Made by a program: the position numbers and the translations under genes. Positions 27,838-37,380 of a DNA stretch of 64,000 bases are shown in pieces. This DNA comes from Pseudomonas oryzihabitans (lineage in GTDB: Bacteria; Pseudomonadota; Gammaproteobacteria; Pseudomonadales; Pseudomonadaceae), in the NCBI RefSeq assembly GCF_007665395.1, contig NZ_VDND01000001.1:558001-622000 (forward strand), given 5' to 3'. A model generated the notes under the pieces. It was not told where the DNA came from. It made no database searches and worked only from the letters and a program-made list of their open reading frames with translations. Position 1 is the first letter of the stretch; every line of letters starts with the position of its first letter.

Positions 27838-28809
27838 TCAGCCCGGTCGCGTCACCGTCAACACGACCGCGGCGATGCGGTCGGTATGGGCATAGACTCC
27901 CGCCTCCAACTCTTCGCCGAAGACATCCGGGTCCAGTTCGCGATAGCGCCAGGCGAAGCTACCGCCGGCCAGGCGCAGTTGAACCTCTTCCAGGAAGGGA
28001 TCGCGCCCCTCGACCATGGCCACGCCGGTATAGAGCAGCAGGGTGCCACCCGGGGCCAGGCGCTGCAGCGCCGTGTCGAGGATGGCCAGCGACAGGCCGG
28101 CGCCCAGCGGGCCGCCGCCATGGCGATAGGCGCGCTCGCCCGGGTCGACCAGATAGGGCGGATTGGACAGGATGAAGTCGAAGTCACCGTCCACGTCCTT
28201 GAGCAGGTTGCTGTAGCACGCCTGCAGATTGTCGGCCCCGGCGAGCGTGGCATTGACCCGGGTCAGCGCCAGGGCCCGCTGGTTGATGTCCACCGCCAGC
28301 ACCTCGGCATCGGGCCGCGCCAGGGCCACCAGGATGGCGCCGGGGCCGGCGCCACTGCCGATGTCCACCGCGCGGCGGATGGCGCCGGTCTCGAAGCGCA
28401 ACTGGGCTTCCAGGGCATTGGCATAGCGGTAGGTGTCGGGGCCGAAGAACACCGCATCGGCCTCCTCGGTGGGATAGGCGGAATGCACGAATAGCTGATC
28501 GCCCAGGCTGGATACTCGTACCCGGCTGCGCCAGCCGCCCGGCACGGGGGTCAGCAGCTCGGCCGCGGCCAGGGCGTCGATGAGGGACTCCGGCAGCAGC
28601 TCGCGGGAAAACGGCCGGCTCCAGCCGAAGATGCCTTGCAGATCCCGCGCCCAGGCATTGCCGGGTCGGGCATTGACCCGAGCGTGAGAGGCCGGGGTCG
28701 GGGTGATGAAGTGATAGTCGGCTGCACGCAGCGTCTCGACCAGCAGCTCCAGCGCCTTGGCCGGGTCCGGGGTCGTCGCGGGGTGTTCGGGGTGTTCCAT
28801 GGCCGTCAC
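27838..28809 (-). CDS. SAM-dependent methyltransferase, N-terminally extended
   Basis: A Rossmann-fold methyltransferase of 323 residues with the SAM motif VDIGSGAGPGAILVALA, an acidic post-strand residue (LAVDIN) and a catalytic-type NPPY tetrapeptide (FILSNPPYLVDPGE). NPPY is found in enzymes that modify amide or amino nitrogens, such as HemK/PrmC. The first 120 or so residues are a separate domain of unknown role. The GTG at 28809 is preferred because AAGGA lies seven bases upstream; a later ATG at 28800 or a TTG at 28830 is possible. It follows the iron-enzyme gene with a terminator-like hairpin between them. Confidence 0.82.
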   Translation of the reverse strand: MTAMEHPEHPATTPDPAKALELLVETLRAADYHFITPTPASHARVNARPGNAWARDLQGIFGWSRPFSRELLPESLIDALAAAELLTPVPGGWRSRVRVSSLGDQLFVHSAYPTEEADAVFFGPDTYRYANALEAQLRFETGAIRRAVDIGSGAGPGAILVALARPDAEVLAVDINQRALALTRVNATLAGADNLQACYSNLLKDVDGDFDFILSNPPYLVDPGERAYRHGGGPLGAGLSLAILDTALQRLAPGGTLLLYTGVAMVEGRDPFLEEVQLRLAGGSFAWRYRELDPDVFGEELEAGVYAHTDRIAAVVLTVTRPG

Positions 28810-28832
28810 GGGCAGGTCCTTGAATGGCAATC

Positions 28833-28859
28833 GAAATGAAAAGGACCCGCGCGGGTCCT
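28833..28859 (-). terminator. Intrinsic terminator between the iron-enzyme gene and the methyltransferase
   Basis: A perfect 18-bp palindrome, AGGACCCGC joined to GCGGGTCCT (28842-28859), is followed on the minus strand by TTTTCATTT. It begins about 10 bp after the stop of the heme-oxygenase-like gene. It leaves almost no room for a separate promoter before the methyltransferase, suggesting partial read-through or attenuation. Confidence 0.7.
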
Positions 28860-28869
28860 GGCCTGGGCG

Positions 28870-30342
28870 TCAGCCCAACAGCGAGACGAACAACCGCGTC
28901 GCCAGCAGGCCGGCGCGGCTGTGATGGCGCGCGGGCGACAGCTGCTCGACCAGCAGCGTCATGGCGGCGGCGCGACTGGGTTGACTCGCCAGCCGTTGCT
29001 CCAGTGCGGCCTCCTCACTGTCGAAGTCGCTGGCCTGGGCCCTGCTCGCATTAGCCGCCCCGCCCTGTTCCGCTTCCAGCGCCGGGCACAGGCGTTCCTG
29101 CTGGCGCTGGCGGGCGCGAAAGCTCACTTCGCGGCGCGGCAGTACGGCCACCCGCTCGCCAGTGGCCTGCTTGCGGGCACCGTCGTGCACGAAATCGCCG
29201 GCGATCCAGTCGTGGATCAGTTGCTGCTCGTAGGCGGTGAAGACGCCGAACATCTCCGCGCGTTCGCCTTGGATCAGTCGCCAGAAGCGGCTGTTGGTCG
29301 GGTCCTCGTGGCGCTTGATCCAGCCCTGTTCCTGCATCACCTGGAGGAAGTCCGGAATCTGCGACGGATCGTAGAGCCAGTCGCTGACGCTGCGCCCGCC
29401 GATGCGGCAATAGTCGGAATGCACATAGCGGCCAACGCTGCTCTTTTCCGCCAGCACCTCGATCACCGCCTGCTCCAGGTCGAAGCTCGCGATCACCGAG
29501 GTGGTGCTGGCGCCCAGTTCGTTGAGCAGATAGCCCTGGATCACGCGCTGGTAGAAGGCCGCGCGGCCTTCGGCCGGCAGGGCGTCGTGCACCGCCTGCA
29601 AGGCCTTGCGCGCATGGCCGGTGCCGGCATTGTCGACGGTCACGTGCAGGGTGAAGTAATAGGGATCGATGCCCAGTTCGTTGAGCTCGTAAGAGGTGAT
29701 CAACAGGTGCAGCGGCAGTTGCTCGTAGCCAAGGTTGAAGCCCAGCACCTCGGGCAGGTAGTGATCGGCGTGATGGGCCAGGGCCAGCTGAATGGCGCCC
29801 TGCACATAGTGGTCGTCGCTCAGGTCGGCGAAGTCCTCGCAGCCGTGGCTGGCCAGCAGCTTGCGATAGAGCACCACGTGATTCTTGTCCGGCTGGCCGT
29901 CGCCCAGTTCTTCCAGGTAGATCTGGATGGCGGCGCGATAGCGCAGGTCGTCCCAGTGGGCCAGGGTGCCATAGAGCCAGGCGCCATCCACCAGCTTGGT
30001 CGGCGCCACGCCGCGCAAGAAGTACAGCGCATGGGCCTTGCTGCCGAAATAGCGGCGCGGCGCCCCGGCCTTGCGTGCGGCCAGGTAGTCGCGGTACTGG
30101 GCGCCGACCCGGGTGTTGTTCTCCAGCACCCAGGCTTCCAGGCCCTCGGGGTCTTCCGGCAGGTCGGCGGTCATGCCGACTACCGCCTGCAGTTGGTCGT
30201 CGAGAAAGAGTCGGGCGCGCTGACGCGCGGCAGCGTCAGGGTTGGGTACCAGCAACTCCGCGTACAGGGACTGGGCAGGTTCGAAGACCACGGGCTTAGA
30301 ACCTGTCAGTTGGCCGGTGAGGACTCTTGTAGTTGTCTGCAT
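28870..30342 (-). CDS. Heme-oxygenase-like iron-containing redox enzyme
   Basis: A 490-residue helical protein of the iron-containing redox enzyme (heme-oxygenase-like oxidase) type, a fold that includes diiron N-oxygenases and decarboxylating desaturases. Candidate metal ligands are acidic residues in IQIYLEELGDGQPDKNH and SYELNELGID, and the cluster LHVTVDNAGTGH, giving H-x3-D-x5-H. The better-known diiron members have H-x3-D-x2-H, so the spacing differs. The protein is longer than the roughly 250-350 residues usual for the fold, with N- and C-terminal extensions. The start is uncertain (GTG 30351 or ATG 30342). Context with a methyltransferase suggests a small-molecule tailoring function; no substrate can be named. 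Confidence 0.75.
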   Translation of the reverse strand: MQTTTRVLTGQLTGSKPVVFEPAQSLYAELLVPNPDAAARQRARLFLDDQLQAVVGMTADLPEDPEGLEAWVLENNTRVGAQYRDYLAARKAGAPRRYFGSKAHALYFLRGVAPTKLVDGAWLYGTLAHWDDLRYRAAIQIYLEELGDGQPDKNHVVLYRKLLASHGCEDFADLSDDHYVQGAIQLALAHHADHYLPEVLGFNLGYEQLPLHLLITSYELNELGIDPYYFTLHVTVDNAGTGHARKALQAVHDALPAEGRAAFYQRVIQGYLLNELGASTTSVIASFDLEQAVIEVLAEKSSVGRYVHSDYCRIGGRSVSDWLYDPSQIPDFLQVMQEQGWIKRHEDPTNSRFWRLIQGERAEMFGVFTAYEQQLIHDWIAGDFVHDGARKQATGERVAVLPRREVSFRARQRQQERLCPALEAEQGGAANASRAQASDFDSEEAALEQRLASQPSRAAAMTLLVEQLSPARHHSRAGLLATRLFVSLLG

Positions 30343-30728
30343 GGGAGGCACATCTGGCAGCTTATGATCTTAGCTTTCGGCTGGCCGTGAGTGGCTTGGT
30401 TCCAGTGCCGGCGGGCTCCGGCCACCCTCGTCTCGCTTGCAGGCGTCAAGCGCCGACGCCTGCCGGGAATGCCATTCGTCGGCCACACCGGAGCGACGTG
30501 TTGCTCCGGTGCGGTGGATCTAACGGGCGACGACGCCTTCGCCATGGTCCTGAAGCATCCCCTCGCTTACTTCCCTGCTCTGGAAGCCGCCTGCCAAGTT
30601 ACTCCTTGCCCAATAGTGGCACCTCGCGCCACCGCGCTGAGCGACCCAGGTACAGAGGGCTTCCCTTGCCCAGCGCTGGAGCTGAGTCGCTGTTGGGGCA
30701 TTAGCAAAGTACCCGCAGCGATGCTCGA
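30343..30728. other. Intergenic region upstream of the iron-enzyme gene
   Basis: About 385 bp without a convincing gene. It must contain the promoter of the iron-enzyme gene and the 3' end of the chemoreceptor transcript. A perfect hairpin CACCGGAGC (30486-30494) / GCTCCGGTG (30503-30511) is the only clear structure. A plus-strand frame of 139 codons crosses into the chemoreceptor coding region and has no recognisable protein features. Confidence 0.5.
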
Positions 30729-32333
30729 TCAGACCGAGAAGCGACCGACCAGGCGATGCATATCCACCGCCAGGCGGGATACCTCATGGGCGGCCGCGGC
30801 GGTCTGGTGAGCGCCGGCCGACGTCTGGATCGACAGGTCGCGGATGCTGACCAGATTCTGGTCCACCGACCGGGCGACCTGGGCTTGCTCCTCCGACGCC
30901 GTGGCGATGAGGAAATTACGCTCGTTGATCGCGGTGATGGAACGGCCGATCTCCGCCAGGGCGGCGCCGGCTTCGTTGGCGATCTTCAGGGTGGCGGTGG
31001 CCTCGTCGCGGCTGCGCTTGGCCTGCACGGCGCCTTCCGATCCGTTCTGGATGCCACCGATCATCTGCTCGATCTCCCGGGTGGATTCCTGGGTGCGATG
31101 GGCCAGCGCCCGCACCTCGTCGGCGACCACGGCGAAGCCGCGGCCCTGCTCACCGGCGCGCGCCGCCTCGATGGCCGCGTTCAGGGCCAGCAGGTTGGTC
31201 TGCTCGGCGATGCCGCGGATCACGTCGACCACCGTCGCGATGCCCTGGGCCTGCTGCGCCAGCTCGACGATCTGCTCGCTGGTACGAGAGACGGTAGTGG
31301 TCAGGCCATGGATGGCCTTGACGGTTTCGGTGACCCGGGCCGTGCCGACGCCGGTGGACTGTTCCGATTGTTGCGCCGAGGCCGACGCCGAGGCGGCGTT
31401 GCGCGCCACCTCCTCGACGGCCGCGGTCATCTCGTTGACCGCGGTCGCCGCCTGTTCCACCTCGCCGTTCTGCCGCTGCAGGCCACGGCTGGCTTCCTCG
31501 GTGACGGCATTCATCTCCTCGGCGGCGGAGGCCAGTTGGGTGGAGGCCTCGCCAATGTGGCTGACGGTCTCGCGCAGGGTCTGCTGCATCTGCACCGTGG
31601 CCTTCATCAGCTCGGCCATCTCGTCACGACCGCTGGCCTCGGCGGCGACCCGCAGGTCGCCCGCGGCGATGCGCTGGTTGATCCCCAGCACCTGGCGCAG
31701 CGGCTGGAGGATGCTACGGGTGTAGAGCACGGCGAGCACCACGGTCAGCACCGAGATCACCCCGAGCAGCCAGAGGCTCCTGCTATAGGTCTGTCCCGCG
31801 AGCTGGCCGGCCTGCTTGGCACCCCGCTCGTTGTACTCGGCCAGGGCCACGATTTTTTCTTGCAAGGCATTGGTGAGCGGACGGATGTGCGTGTTGACGT
31901 AGGCTATGCCTTCGTTATTGGGACGGGTCCGGGCGATGGTCAGGATCTCGTCCAGGCGCTCATCGTAGGCCTTGACGCCAGTATCGACGGCATCGGCCAG
32001 CCGCTGCTCTTCCGGCGAAGCGATCAAGGCCTTGTAGTCGGCGACGTCCTTGCGCAGCTCACTGCGAACCTGCGCAATGGCGGTGGCCGTGGTCTGCTTC
32101 AGCTGCTGGTCGTCCGTCGCCACGATGCGAAAGGTCTCCAGGCGCAACCTGAGCACCCGGGTATCCATCTTCGCGGTTTGCGCGATGCTGGCCATCCAGT
32201 TGGTCTCGACATCCTGTTCGGCTTTGTAAAGCGAGTTGAGGCCTACGGCGGAGGTGACGGCGAGCACCAGTAGCAGCAGGGTGATGGTGGCGAAACAAAG
32301 GGCCGAGCGGGCCGACAACTTCAGGGTACGCAT
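30729..32333 (-). CDS. Methyl-accepting chemotaxis protein
   Basis: A 534-residue transmembrane chemoreceptor. The start at 32333 follows GGAG and gives MRTLKLSARSALCFATITL, the first membrane segment. A four-helix-bundle periplasmic domain (about residues 30-185) precedes the second membrane segment (LWLLGVISVLTVVLAVLYT) and a HAMP domain. The cytoplasmic signalling tip GIAEQTNLLALNAAIEAARA is canonical. Flanking methylation helices contain Gln/Glu-rich heptads. There is no C-terminal pentapeptide for CheR/CheB docking. It is divergent from a hybrid kinase gene across 199 bp. Ligand unknown. Confidence 0.94.
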   Translation of the reverse strand: MRTLKLSARSALCFATITLLLLVLAVTSAVGLNSLYKAEQDVETNWMASIAQTAKMDTRVLRLRLETFRIVATDDQQLKQTTATAIAQVRSELRKDVADYKALIASPEEQRLADAVDTGVKAYDERLDEILTIARTRPNNEGIAYVNTHIRPLTNALQEKIVALAEYNERGAKQAGQLAGQTYSRSLWLLGVISVLTVVLAVLYTRSILQPLRQVLGINQRIAAGDLRVAAEASGRDEMAELMKATVQMQQTLRETVSHIGEASTQLASAAEEMNAVTEEASRGLQRQNGEVEQAATAVNEMTAAVEEVARNAASASASAQQSEQSTGVGTARVTETVKAIHGLTTTVSRTSEQIVELAQQAQGIATVVDVIRGIAEQTNLLALNAAIEAARAGEQGRGFAVVADEVRALAHRTQESTREIEQMIGGIQNGSEGAVQAKRSRDEATATLKIANEAGAALAEIGRSITAINERNFLIATASEEQAQVARSVDQNLVSIRDLSIQTSAGAHQTAAAAHEVSRLAVDMHRLVGRFSV

Positions 32334-32532
32334 GGAGCAACTCCGGGGCAGTGAGCAACGTGTTCGATTCTTTGTTCGGCACCCGCCGCAGGGGCTGAAT
32401 GCCCATTCATCGCCGATGAACGGCCGCTCCGTTTCAAGCCGCAGCCCAGAGCTGACGCGGCTTCGCGGTAGCTGAAACGGTTCTGTAACAGGGCGTCGCG
32501 GCTGGCAAAACGCCAGGGGGATTGAGGCTAGA

Positions 32533-35500
32533 ATGAGCGCCTCTCCGCCCCTTGAAGCCGACATGTCGCCGTCGATGAATCCCCCTGCTCGTCTGGTCCC
32601 CCTCCGCAACCGCCTGCTGGCGATCGCCTTCGCCGGCATAGTGCCGCTGGCGCTGGTCGCCGGCCTCGGTCTCTGGCTGCTGGTGCAGCAGCAACAGCGC
32701 GAAGCCGAACAGCGTGCGCTGGAATCCAGCCGTCAGGCGGCCACCATCATCGAGATCGAATTACGCCGCTCGGTGACCATCCTCCAGGCGCTGGCTGAGT
32801 CGCCCCTGTTGCTGGCAGGCAACCTCGATGGCTTCGCCACGCTCGTCGAGCGGGTATTGCCCCTGGTACCGGGCTGGCGGGCGGTGCTGGTGGCCTCCCC
32901 CGATGGCCAGATCGTCCGGCGGATCTCCACCCACAACCGCACGCCGGGGGGGCCGCTGGCCGAGCCGGCCAGCTTCGCCGAGGTGGTCGCCCGCCGCCGG
33001 CCGGTGATCGGGCAACTGGGCCGGGGTCCGTCTGGCTTGCTCGCCTTTCCGGTGCGCGTGCCGGTGCTGGGTGACGACCAACTGAATTTCGTGCTGACGG
33101 CCGTGATGACCCCGGAAAGCATCCGGGATGCGCGAGTGACCCGCACCTTGCCGAAGGACTGGATCGGCTCGGTGTTCGATCGCAATGGCCTGCGCATAGC
33201 GCGCACCGCGTTGCACAGCGAGAGCGTGGGCCAGCCGGCGCTGCCGGGACTGGCCCGGATCCTGGCGCAACCCGGCGAAGAAGGCGTCGGCATCGCCCGG
33301 ACCCGTGAAGGCCATGAGGTCTACACGGCCTTCGTCCGTCTGCCCGACTCGGGCTGGACGGTGACCACGGCCATCCCCACCCAGGAGGTCGCGGCGGCGG
33401 CCACCCGCTCCTTCGCGCTCTATGGCGGCGGACTGCTGCTGTCGGTCATCCTCGCCTGGGCGGTCGCCCTGCTGCTGTCACGGCGCATCAGCCGTCCGGT
33501 GCAGGCCCTGCAGGACGCCGCCGAGGCCTTCGGCCAACGGCTGCCGCCGGTCTTGCCGCCCAGCGACGTGCTGGAGATCCAGCAGGTGGGCCAGGCGCTG
33601 CTGGCCGCGGCGGAAGCGCGCCACCTCATCGAGGAGCAGCGCGACGACTACCTGCGGGAACTGCAGCAGAGCCAGGAGGAGCTACAGCTCCAGGTGGCCG
33701 ATCTGGAAATCCTGCAGCGGCTGAACCATCGGTTGCTGCAACTCCCCTCGCTGCCGCAGCAACTGCAGGAGATCCTGGCGGTGCTGTGTCGCTTCCACCA
33801 GACGCCCTTCGGCTGCGTGTCGCTGCTGGACGACGACCAAAAGCCGCAGCTGTATTTCGCCGCGGGCTTTTCCACCCAGACCCGGGAACGGCTGGTCGCC
33901 CTGATGCCCGCGGAAAGCGCCTGCGACGCGGCCATCCGGACCCAGCGCCGGGTCGTGGTTGGCGATCTCGACACCACTCAGGAGTTCGCCGCGCTGGCCG
34001 CCATCGGTCGCGGCGAAGGCTTCGCTGCCCTGCATGCCGTGCCGCTGCACAGCGCCCTGCACGGCACCCTCGGCGCCCTGACGATCCACCTGCTGGAGCC
34101 GCGCGAGCCCACGCCACGGGAGCAGCGCCTGGCCGATCTGTGCGCCTCCAAGGCGGTGCTGGTGATTGACCGCGCGCGCATCCAGGACGCCGCGCTGCGC
34201 TCGCAACGGCGCCTGCACGTGGCCCTGGAAAGCTCGCTGATCTGCTTCGGCATCGCCATCCCCACGGCCGAGCGGGTCTTCGCCTGGGACTATCTCAATC
34301 CGATCGGCGCGCGCACCCTGGGGCTGGACGAGACCCCGGCGGCACCCGGGTACGCCTGGGCCAGTGCCCGCATCCTCCAGCTTTGCCAGGACCACAGCGG
34401 CGAGGCGACCTGGTCCCTGGAGCTGCAGGGCCCCGAAATCGCCGACATCCCGCAGTGGCTGCAGGTCAGCGGGACGCCCTTCGATGGCAACGTGGCGGTC
34501 TGGTTCCTGGATATCAGCGAGCGCAAGCGCCAGGAACAGCTGCTGCGCGACGCCGACCGACAAAAGGACGAATTTCTCGCCGTCCTGGCCCATGAATTGC
34601 GCAATCCGCTGGCGCCCATTCGCCACGCGGCGGCCCTGATCGCCGCACCGACGGCCACCCTCGAGCAGCAGCGGCGCAGTTGCCAAACCATCGATCGCCA
34701 GGTGGAGCGCATGAGCGCCCTGCTCAATGACCTCCTGGATATCTCGCGCATCACCTTTGGCCGGATCACCCTGCACAACGACTTCGTCAGCCTCCAGGCC
34801 GTGCTCGACTCGGTCGCCGACGCGGCGCTGACGGTGATGCAGGACAAGGGCCAGGCCTTCGAGCTGCACCTGCCCGAGGCACCGGTCTGGCTGTACGCGG
34901 ACCCGCTGCGCCTCGAGCAGATCTTCCTCAACCTGCTGGGCAATGCCGCGCGCTACACCCCGGTGGGCGGGCGGATCACCCTGACGGTGCGGGAGGAAGA
35001 CGACGAGGTCCGGGTGGAGATCGCCGACACCGGTATCGGCATCGCGGCCGACCAGCTGGCTGCCCTGTTCAAGATGTTCGGCCAGATCGATCCGCGCCTG
35101 GCGGAGCGTTCCCCCGGCCTGGGCATCGGCCTCGCCCTCTCCCGCGAGCTGGCGCGCCTGCAGGGCGGCGACATCACGGCCGCGAGCGCCGGACTCGGCC
35201 TGGGCAGCCGCTTCACCGTGACCCTGCCGCTCACCGTCGCCCCGCCCACCGCCCTGCCGGCAGCCGCCACGGCCCCCGCGGCGTCCGCCACGCGGCGGAT
35301 CCTCGTCGCCGACGATAACCCCGACATCGCCGACACCATCGCCGAACTGCTGGAGCTGGACGGCCACGAGGTACGCATCGCCTACGATGGCCAGGCGGCC
35401 CTGGAGGCCTTCCAGCAGCACGGCGCCGACATCGTCATCTCCGACATCGGCATGCCGGGCCTGACCGGCCATCAGCTGGCGCGCGCCATCCGCCAGACCC

Positions 35501-35643
35501 CGGCGGGCCAGGCGGTCACGCTGATCGCCATGACCGGCTGGGGCCAGGCGGACGACAAAGCCGAGGCCCTGGCCGCCGGTTTCGACCATCACCTGACCAA
35601 GCCGGCGGACATGAAGACCCTGTACGAGCTGGTCGCCCCCTGA
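32533..35643 (+). CDS. Hybrid sensor histidine kinase with extracytoplasmic Cache-like domain, GAF, PAS and receiver
   Basis: A 1036-residue membrane kinase. A membrane helix at about residues 30-55 and another near 295-315 (LYGGGLLLSVILAWAVALLL) flank a Cache-type periplasmic sensor. A HAMP-like stretch, a GAF domain (about 400-550) and a divergent PAS (about 560-670) follow. The H-box is FLAVLAHELRNPLAPIR, the ATPase domain has NLLGNAARYTPVGG and GLGIGLALSRELARL, and the C-terminal receiver has its phosphoacceptor Asp in IVISDIGMPG. Close relatives act as phosphorelay sensors. No cognate output protein is adjacent; the divergent chemoreceptor is the only contextual hint. Confidence 0.88.
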   Translation: MSASPPLEADMSPSMNPPARLVPLRNRLLAIAFAGIVPLALVAGLGLWLLVQQQQREAEQRALESSRQAATIIEIELRRSVTILQALAESPLLLAGNLDGFATLVERVLPLVPGWRAVLVASPDGQIVRRISTHNRTPGGPLAEPASFAEVVARRRPVIGQLGRGPSGLLAFPVRVPVLGDDQLNFVLTAVMTPESIRDARVTRTLPKDWIGSVFDRNGLRIARTALHSESVGQPALPGLARILAQPGEEGVGIARTREGHEVYTAFVRLPDSGWTVTTAIPTQEVAAAATRSFALYGGGLLLSVILAWAVALLLSRRISRPVQALQDAAEAFGQRLPPVLPPSDVLEIQQVGQALLAAAEARHLIEEQRDDYLRELQQSQEELQLQVADLEILQRLNHRLLQLPSLPQQLQEILAVLCRFHQTPFGCVSLLDDDQKPQLYFAAGFSTQTRERLVALMPAESACDAAIRTQRRVVVGDLDTTQEFAALAAIGRGEGFAALHAVPLHSALHGTLGALTIHLLEPREPTPREQRLADLCASKAVLVIDRARIQDAALRSQRRLHVALESSLICFGIAIPTAERVFAWDYLNPIGARTLGLDETPAAPGYAWASARILQLCQDHSGEATWSLELQGPEIADIPQWLQVSGTPFDGNVAVWFLDISERKRQEQLLRDADRQKDEFLAVLAHELRNPLAPIRHAAALIAAPTATLEQQRRSCQTIDRQVERMSALLNDLLDISRITFGRITLHNDFVSLQAVLDSVADAALTVMQDKGQAFELHLPEAPVWLYADPLRLEQIFLNLLGNAARYTPVGGRITLTVREEDDEVRVEIADTGIGIAADQLAALFKMFGQIDPRLAERSPGLGIGLALSRELARLQGGDITAASAGLGLGSRFTVTLPLTVAPPTALPAAATAPAASATRRILVADDNPDIADTIAELLELDGHEVRIAYDGQAALEAFQQHGADIVISDIGMPGLTGHQLARAIRQTPAGQAVTLIAMTGWGQADDKAEALAAGFDHHLTKPADMKTLYELVAP

Positions 35644-35676
35644 CGCCCGGGCGGCGCCCAGCGGCCGATCCAGGCC

Positions 35677-36993
35677 TCAGGCCGCGGCCGCCCGCGCGCC
35701 GGCCAGCCGGGTCAGGCCATAGAGCACCCCGCCCACCAGCAGCATCAGCCCCGCCCTCAGCCAGGTGGCGGCGCCCTGCTGGGCGATCAGCAACGCGCAG
35801 GACGCGAGCGCCAGCAGCGGAAAGATCCAGGGCACCCGAAAGTGCGGGCGGTCCACCCGCTCGCGCTTGAGCACCAGCACCGCCAGGTTGGTACTGATGA
35901 ACACCACCAGCAGGAGCAGCACGACGGTTTCCGCCAGCACATCCAGGGTGCTGGTGAAGGTCAGGGCGATGGCCACCGCGGTGGTGACGAGAATGGCGAC
36001 CCCGGGCGTGCGGCGCCGTGGCAGCACCCGGCCGAGGATCGAAGGGAGCAGCCCCTGGCGTGCCATGCCATAGGCCAGGCGGCTGGCCATGATCAGGGTC
36101 AGCAGCGTGCCGTTGGCCACGGCGATCAGGGCGATGACGGCGAACAGCCGCGTCGGCACGCCCAGGCCCGACGCGCCCAGGACATCCATCAGGGGCGCGC
36201 CCGAGCGCTTGAGTTGCTCGACCGGCAGCACCAGGGCCGCACCCGCGCCGACCAGCAGGTAGACGATCCCGGCGATCACCAGCGCGCCGAACAGCGCGCG
36301 CGGATAGACCCGGCTGACGTCCCGCACCTCCTCGGCGAGGTTGGCGGAGGTCTCGAAGCCGACGAAGGAATAGAAGGCCAGCAGCGAGGCGCCGAGGATG
36401 GCCACGCCAGCCGAGGGCGCATCGACCTCCAGCAACCGCGCCGGATCGCCCTGCCCCTGGGCGACGAACCAGGCAGCGGCGACGATGACGATCACCAGGC
36501 CCGATAGCTCGATCAGCGTCATGACCAAGTTGACCGCGAGGGATTCCTTGATGCCGCGCGCATTGAGCAGCCCTACCACCAGCAGGAATCCCAGGCACAC
36601 CCAGGCACTCGGCCAGGGCACCAGGGCGTGCAGGTAGCCGCCGGCGAAAGCCACCGCCAGGCCCGCGGCGCTGGTGACACCGGCGGCCAGCATCGAAAAG
36701 CCCACCAGGAACGACAGCCAGGGCCGGCCGAAGGCGCGTTCGGCGAAGACCGCGGCGCCGCCCGCCTTGGGATACTTGGTGACCAGCTCGGCATAGGAGG
36801 CGGCGGTGAGCAGCGCGAACAGCAGGGCGATCAGCAACGGTGCCCAGATGGCGCCGCCGACCCGCCCGGCGATGGTGCCCGCCAGCGCATAGACCCCGGC
36901 GCCCAGCACATCGCCGAGGATGAAGAACAGCAGCATGGGCAGGGAGATGGCGCGTCTGAGCGCCGCTGGGGAGGAGGAAGATGCCGTGGCCAT
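35677..36993 (-). CDS. APC-family amino acid permease
   Basis: A 438-residue permease with about 12 transmembrane helices. The N-terminal substrate-binding signature is LGDVLGAGVYALAGTIAGRV, and LLAFYSFVGFETSANLAEEV (helix 6 region, the GFE motif) is characteristic of cationic or broad-specificity amino acid carriers of the APC superfamily. A PRRRTPGVAILVTT loop precedes helix 9. AGAGG precedes the ATG. It is convergent with the hybrid kinase upstream and divergent from the next kinase. Substrate cannot be assigned. Confidence 0.88.
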   Translation of the reverse strand: MATASSSSPAALRRAISLPMLLFFILGDVLGAGVYALAGTIAGRVGGAIWAPLLIALLFALLTAASYAELVTKYPKAGGAAVFAERAFGRPWLSFLVGFSMLAAGVTSAAGLAVAFAGGYLHALVPWPSAWVCLGFLLVVGLLNARGIKESLAVNLVMTLIELSGLVIVIVAAAWFVAQGQGDPARLLEVDAPSAGVAILGASLLAFYSFVGFETSANLAEEVRDVSRVYPRALFGALVIAGIVYLLVGAGAALVLPVEQLKRSGAPLMDVLGASGLGVPTRLFAVIALIAVANGTLLTLIMASRLAYGMARQGLLPSILGRVLPRRRTPGVAILVTTAVAIALTFTSTLDVLAETVVLLLLVVFISTNLAVLVLKRERVDRPHFRVPWIFPLLALASCALLIAQQGAATWLRAGLMLLVGGVLYGLTRLAGARAAAA

Positions 36994-37380
36994 GCGCGGA
37001 TGCCTCTGTGCGGTTCGTTCGGGGGCTGGCGTTCATGACGACCGCCTCGTGCCTTCGTAGAGGCCGGTTCCGGCGACGGGGTTCCAGCCACCGACCGTTC
37101 GTCCCCTGGGCGCGGACCGCCCCCACGCTGCAACCCACCGCTGGCCCTGCAGCCTGGGTCGCCAGCCGCCGCTTCGCCTGCCCTGCTCTAGCCTAGACGT
37201 CGCGCCGGGCCACCGTTTCGCTGGTGTTCGTCGGTCAGCCAGGCGGCTTCGCAGCGCAGCCGTTTCCGCCGCTTGCCGATCAGCGGCAAGGCCTTTCCCG
37301 CGTTGCGCCGTGCCGCCACACTCGGGCGTTTTTGCGGTCGAACGACGTTCATACCCATTGCCCCGAGGATTCCCAGTCCG
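36994..37380. other. Divergent intergenic region between permease and PAS kinase
   Basis: About 387 bp containing both divergent promoters. A clear hairpin, CTTGCCG (37272-37278) / CGGCAAG (37284-37290) with a 5-nt loop, lies in the kinase leader. No reading frame here has protein-like features; a frame extending the kinase upstream to 37273 lacks homology. I recognise no regulator site. Confidence 0.45.

Noticed and set aside
30391..30810. A 139-codon plus-strand gene downstream of the chemoreceptor
   Set aside because: It runs antisense into the chemoreceptor coding region, has no clear ribosome site and resembles no protein I know.
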